Positions 29,782-30,325 of a DNA stretch of 30,325 nt are shown in pieces; position 1 is the stretch's first letter; each line of letters starts with the position of its first letter. This DNA comes from Zwartia sp. Its GTDB lineage: Bacteria > Pseudomonadota > Gammaproteobacteria > Burkholderiales > Burkholderiaceae_B. The position numbers and the translations under genes are program-made. Below the pieces are notes generated by a model. The model was not told the DNA's origin and did no database searches. It worked only from the letters and a program-made list of their open reading frames with translations. The stretch covers positions 1 to 30,325 of the forward strand of contig JAURZO010000122.1 of the NCBI GenBank assembly GCA_030653405.1, read 5' to 3'.

Positions 29782-30325
29782 TTACGCTCCTAAATGATTC
29801 AAATTCACTTCAGTCGCCGATCGCTTAACGATCCTGATGGGTTGTGGCTGTCCTGGTTTCGCCTGACCCTCGGTGGAACAACCGCCGAAAACTTCCGGTT
29901 CTGCCCAGCTTTCATCTAACGCTTGTTCCTCTCGGATCGCAACTGGCTCAGCCTTTTCACCCGCGAGCTCGATCATGGCTGCCAACACACTCGCATAGTC
30001 GCTTTCACGTTCAACGAGAGCGGTGAAAATTGCACGGATGATATGGACAATTTCCCCAAGGAATTCGCGCGCTTGTAGGGCGGGCTGTGTGGAGGCGAAC
30101 TCTAGAACAACAGGCAAATAATCTGGCAATTCATCAGGATCCATGAAGAGTCCGGCTTTTTCATAGGTCTGAATCAAGTCAACCATGGCTGGACCACGAT
30201 CTCGAGAGTCCCCGTGGACATGTTCAAAGAGCAGCAATGAGGTGCGACGACCGCGATCGAAAATATCGACGTAGGTGGATTCAACCTCCATTGCCGCCTG
30301 CGTATTCAGTTTTTTAATCAATGTG
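29782..30325 (-). CDS. narJ: Nitrate reductase assembly chaperone (5' end outside window)
   Basis: NarJ family chaperone that inserts the molybdenum cofactor into NarG and escorts NarGH to the membrane. About 181 residues are visible; the frame is still open at the window edge, and the full protein is usually 220-245, so the start lies outside. STYVDIFDRGRRTSLLLFEH followed by VHGDSRDRGPAMVDL is the conserved core. The C-terminal part is loosely conserved and ends NLNHLGA. A TTG near 30321 is not a real start. The narI gene follows directly. Confidence 0.93.
   Translation of the reverse strand, partial: TLIKKLNTQAAMEVESTYVDIFDRGRRTSLLLFEHVHGDSRDRGPAMVDLIQTYEKAGLFMDPDELPDYLPVVLEFASTQPALQAREFLGEIVHIIRAIFTALVERESDYASVLAAMIELAGEKAEPVAIREEQALDESWAEPEVFGGCSTEGQAKPGQPQPIRIVKRSATEVNLNHLGA

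Overview
The window looks like a chromosomal piece of a Burkholderiales bacterium, most likely Alcaligenaceae. The reasons are moderate GC, TctC/Bug and CaiB/BaiF families, a ModA-like protein inside a catabolic operon, a bhu/phu-type haem locus, and a nar cluster trailed by a parvulin and a small conserved protein. I see no tRNA, rRNA, insertion sequence, CRISPR array or prophage gene, and no gene-free stretch over 300 bases.

Layout. (1) 1-1007, minus: 5' part of a cryptochrome/photolyase gene, cut by the window edge. (2) 1098-11058, minus: nine co-directional genes starting with a LysR regulator, then a signal-less ModA-like binding protein, amidase, tartrate/D-malate-type dehydrogenase, MBL hydrolase, CaiB CoA-transferase, enoyl-CoA hydratase, acyl-CoA dehydrogenase and MmgE/PrpD protein. 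Three start/stop overlaps tie them together. It reads as a catabolic operon for an amide- or acid-type compound activated to a CoA thioester; the substrate cannot be read from sequence. (3) 11192-16508: metal-homeostasis block with DUF1007, a NicO-type transporter with a 20-His loop, a Fur-family (Zur-like) regulator on the opposite strand, a small His-rich membrane protein, and an AztABC/ZnuABC-type zinc importer. A 22-bp inverted repeat lies between the regulator and the importer operon.

(4) 16509-23675, plus: haem uptake operon (TonB receptor, HmuS, HmuT, HmuU, HmuV, ChaN/PhuW-like protein) preceded by a strong terminator hairpin with a Fur-box-like core and a 33-bp palindrome over the predicted -10. 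(5) 23716-24222, minus: CigR-like secreted protein with three tandem 11-bp repeats upstream. (6) 24432-27772: carboxymuconolactone-decarboxylase-like protein, TctC/Bug binding protein and SDR oxidoreductase on minus, with a divergent IclR regulator. (7) 27810-30325, minus: the end of a respiratory nitrate reductase cluster, narJ (partial), narI, a cytoplasmic parvulin and a small conserved protein.

The zinc and haem blocks are adjacent and both open with operator-like palindromes, so zinc import should respond to a Zur-like regulator and haem import to a Fur-like one. The nar genes indicate nitrate respiration. The best candidates for something undescribed are the nine-gene catabolic operon with its cytoplasmic binding protein, the small His-rich membrane protein heading the zinc operon, the haem receptor lacking usual histidine ligands, and the 11-bp repeat operator before the CigR-like gene.
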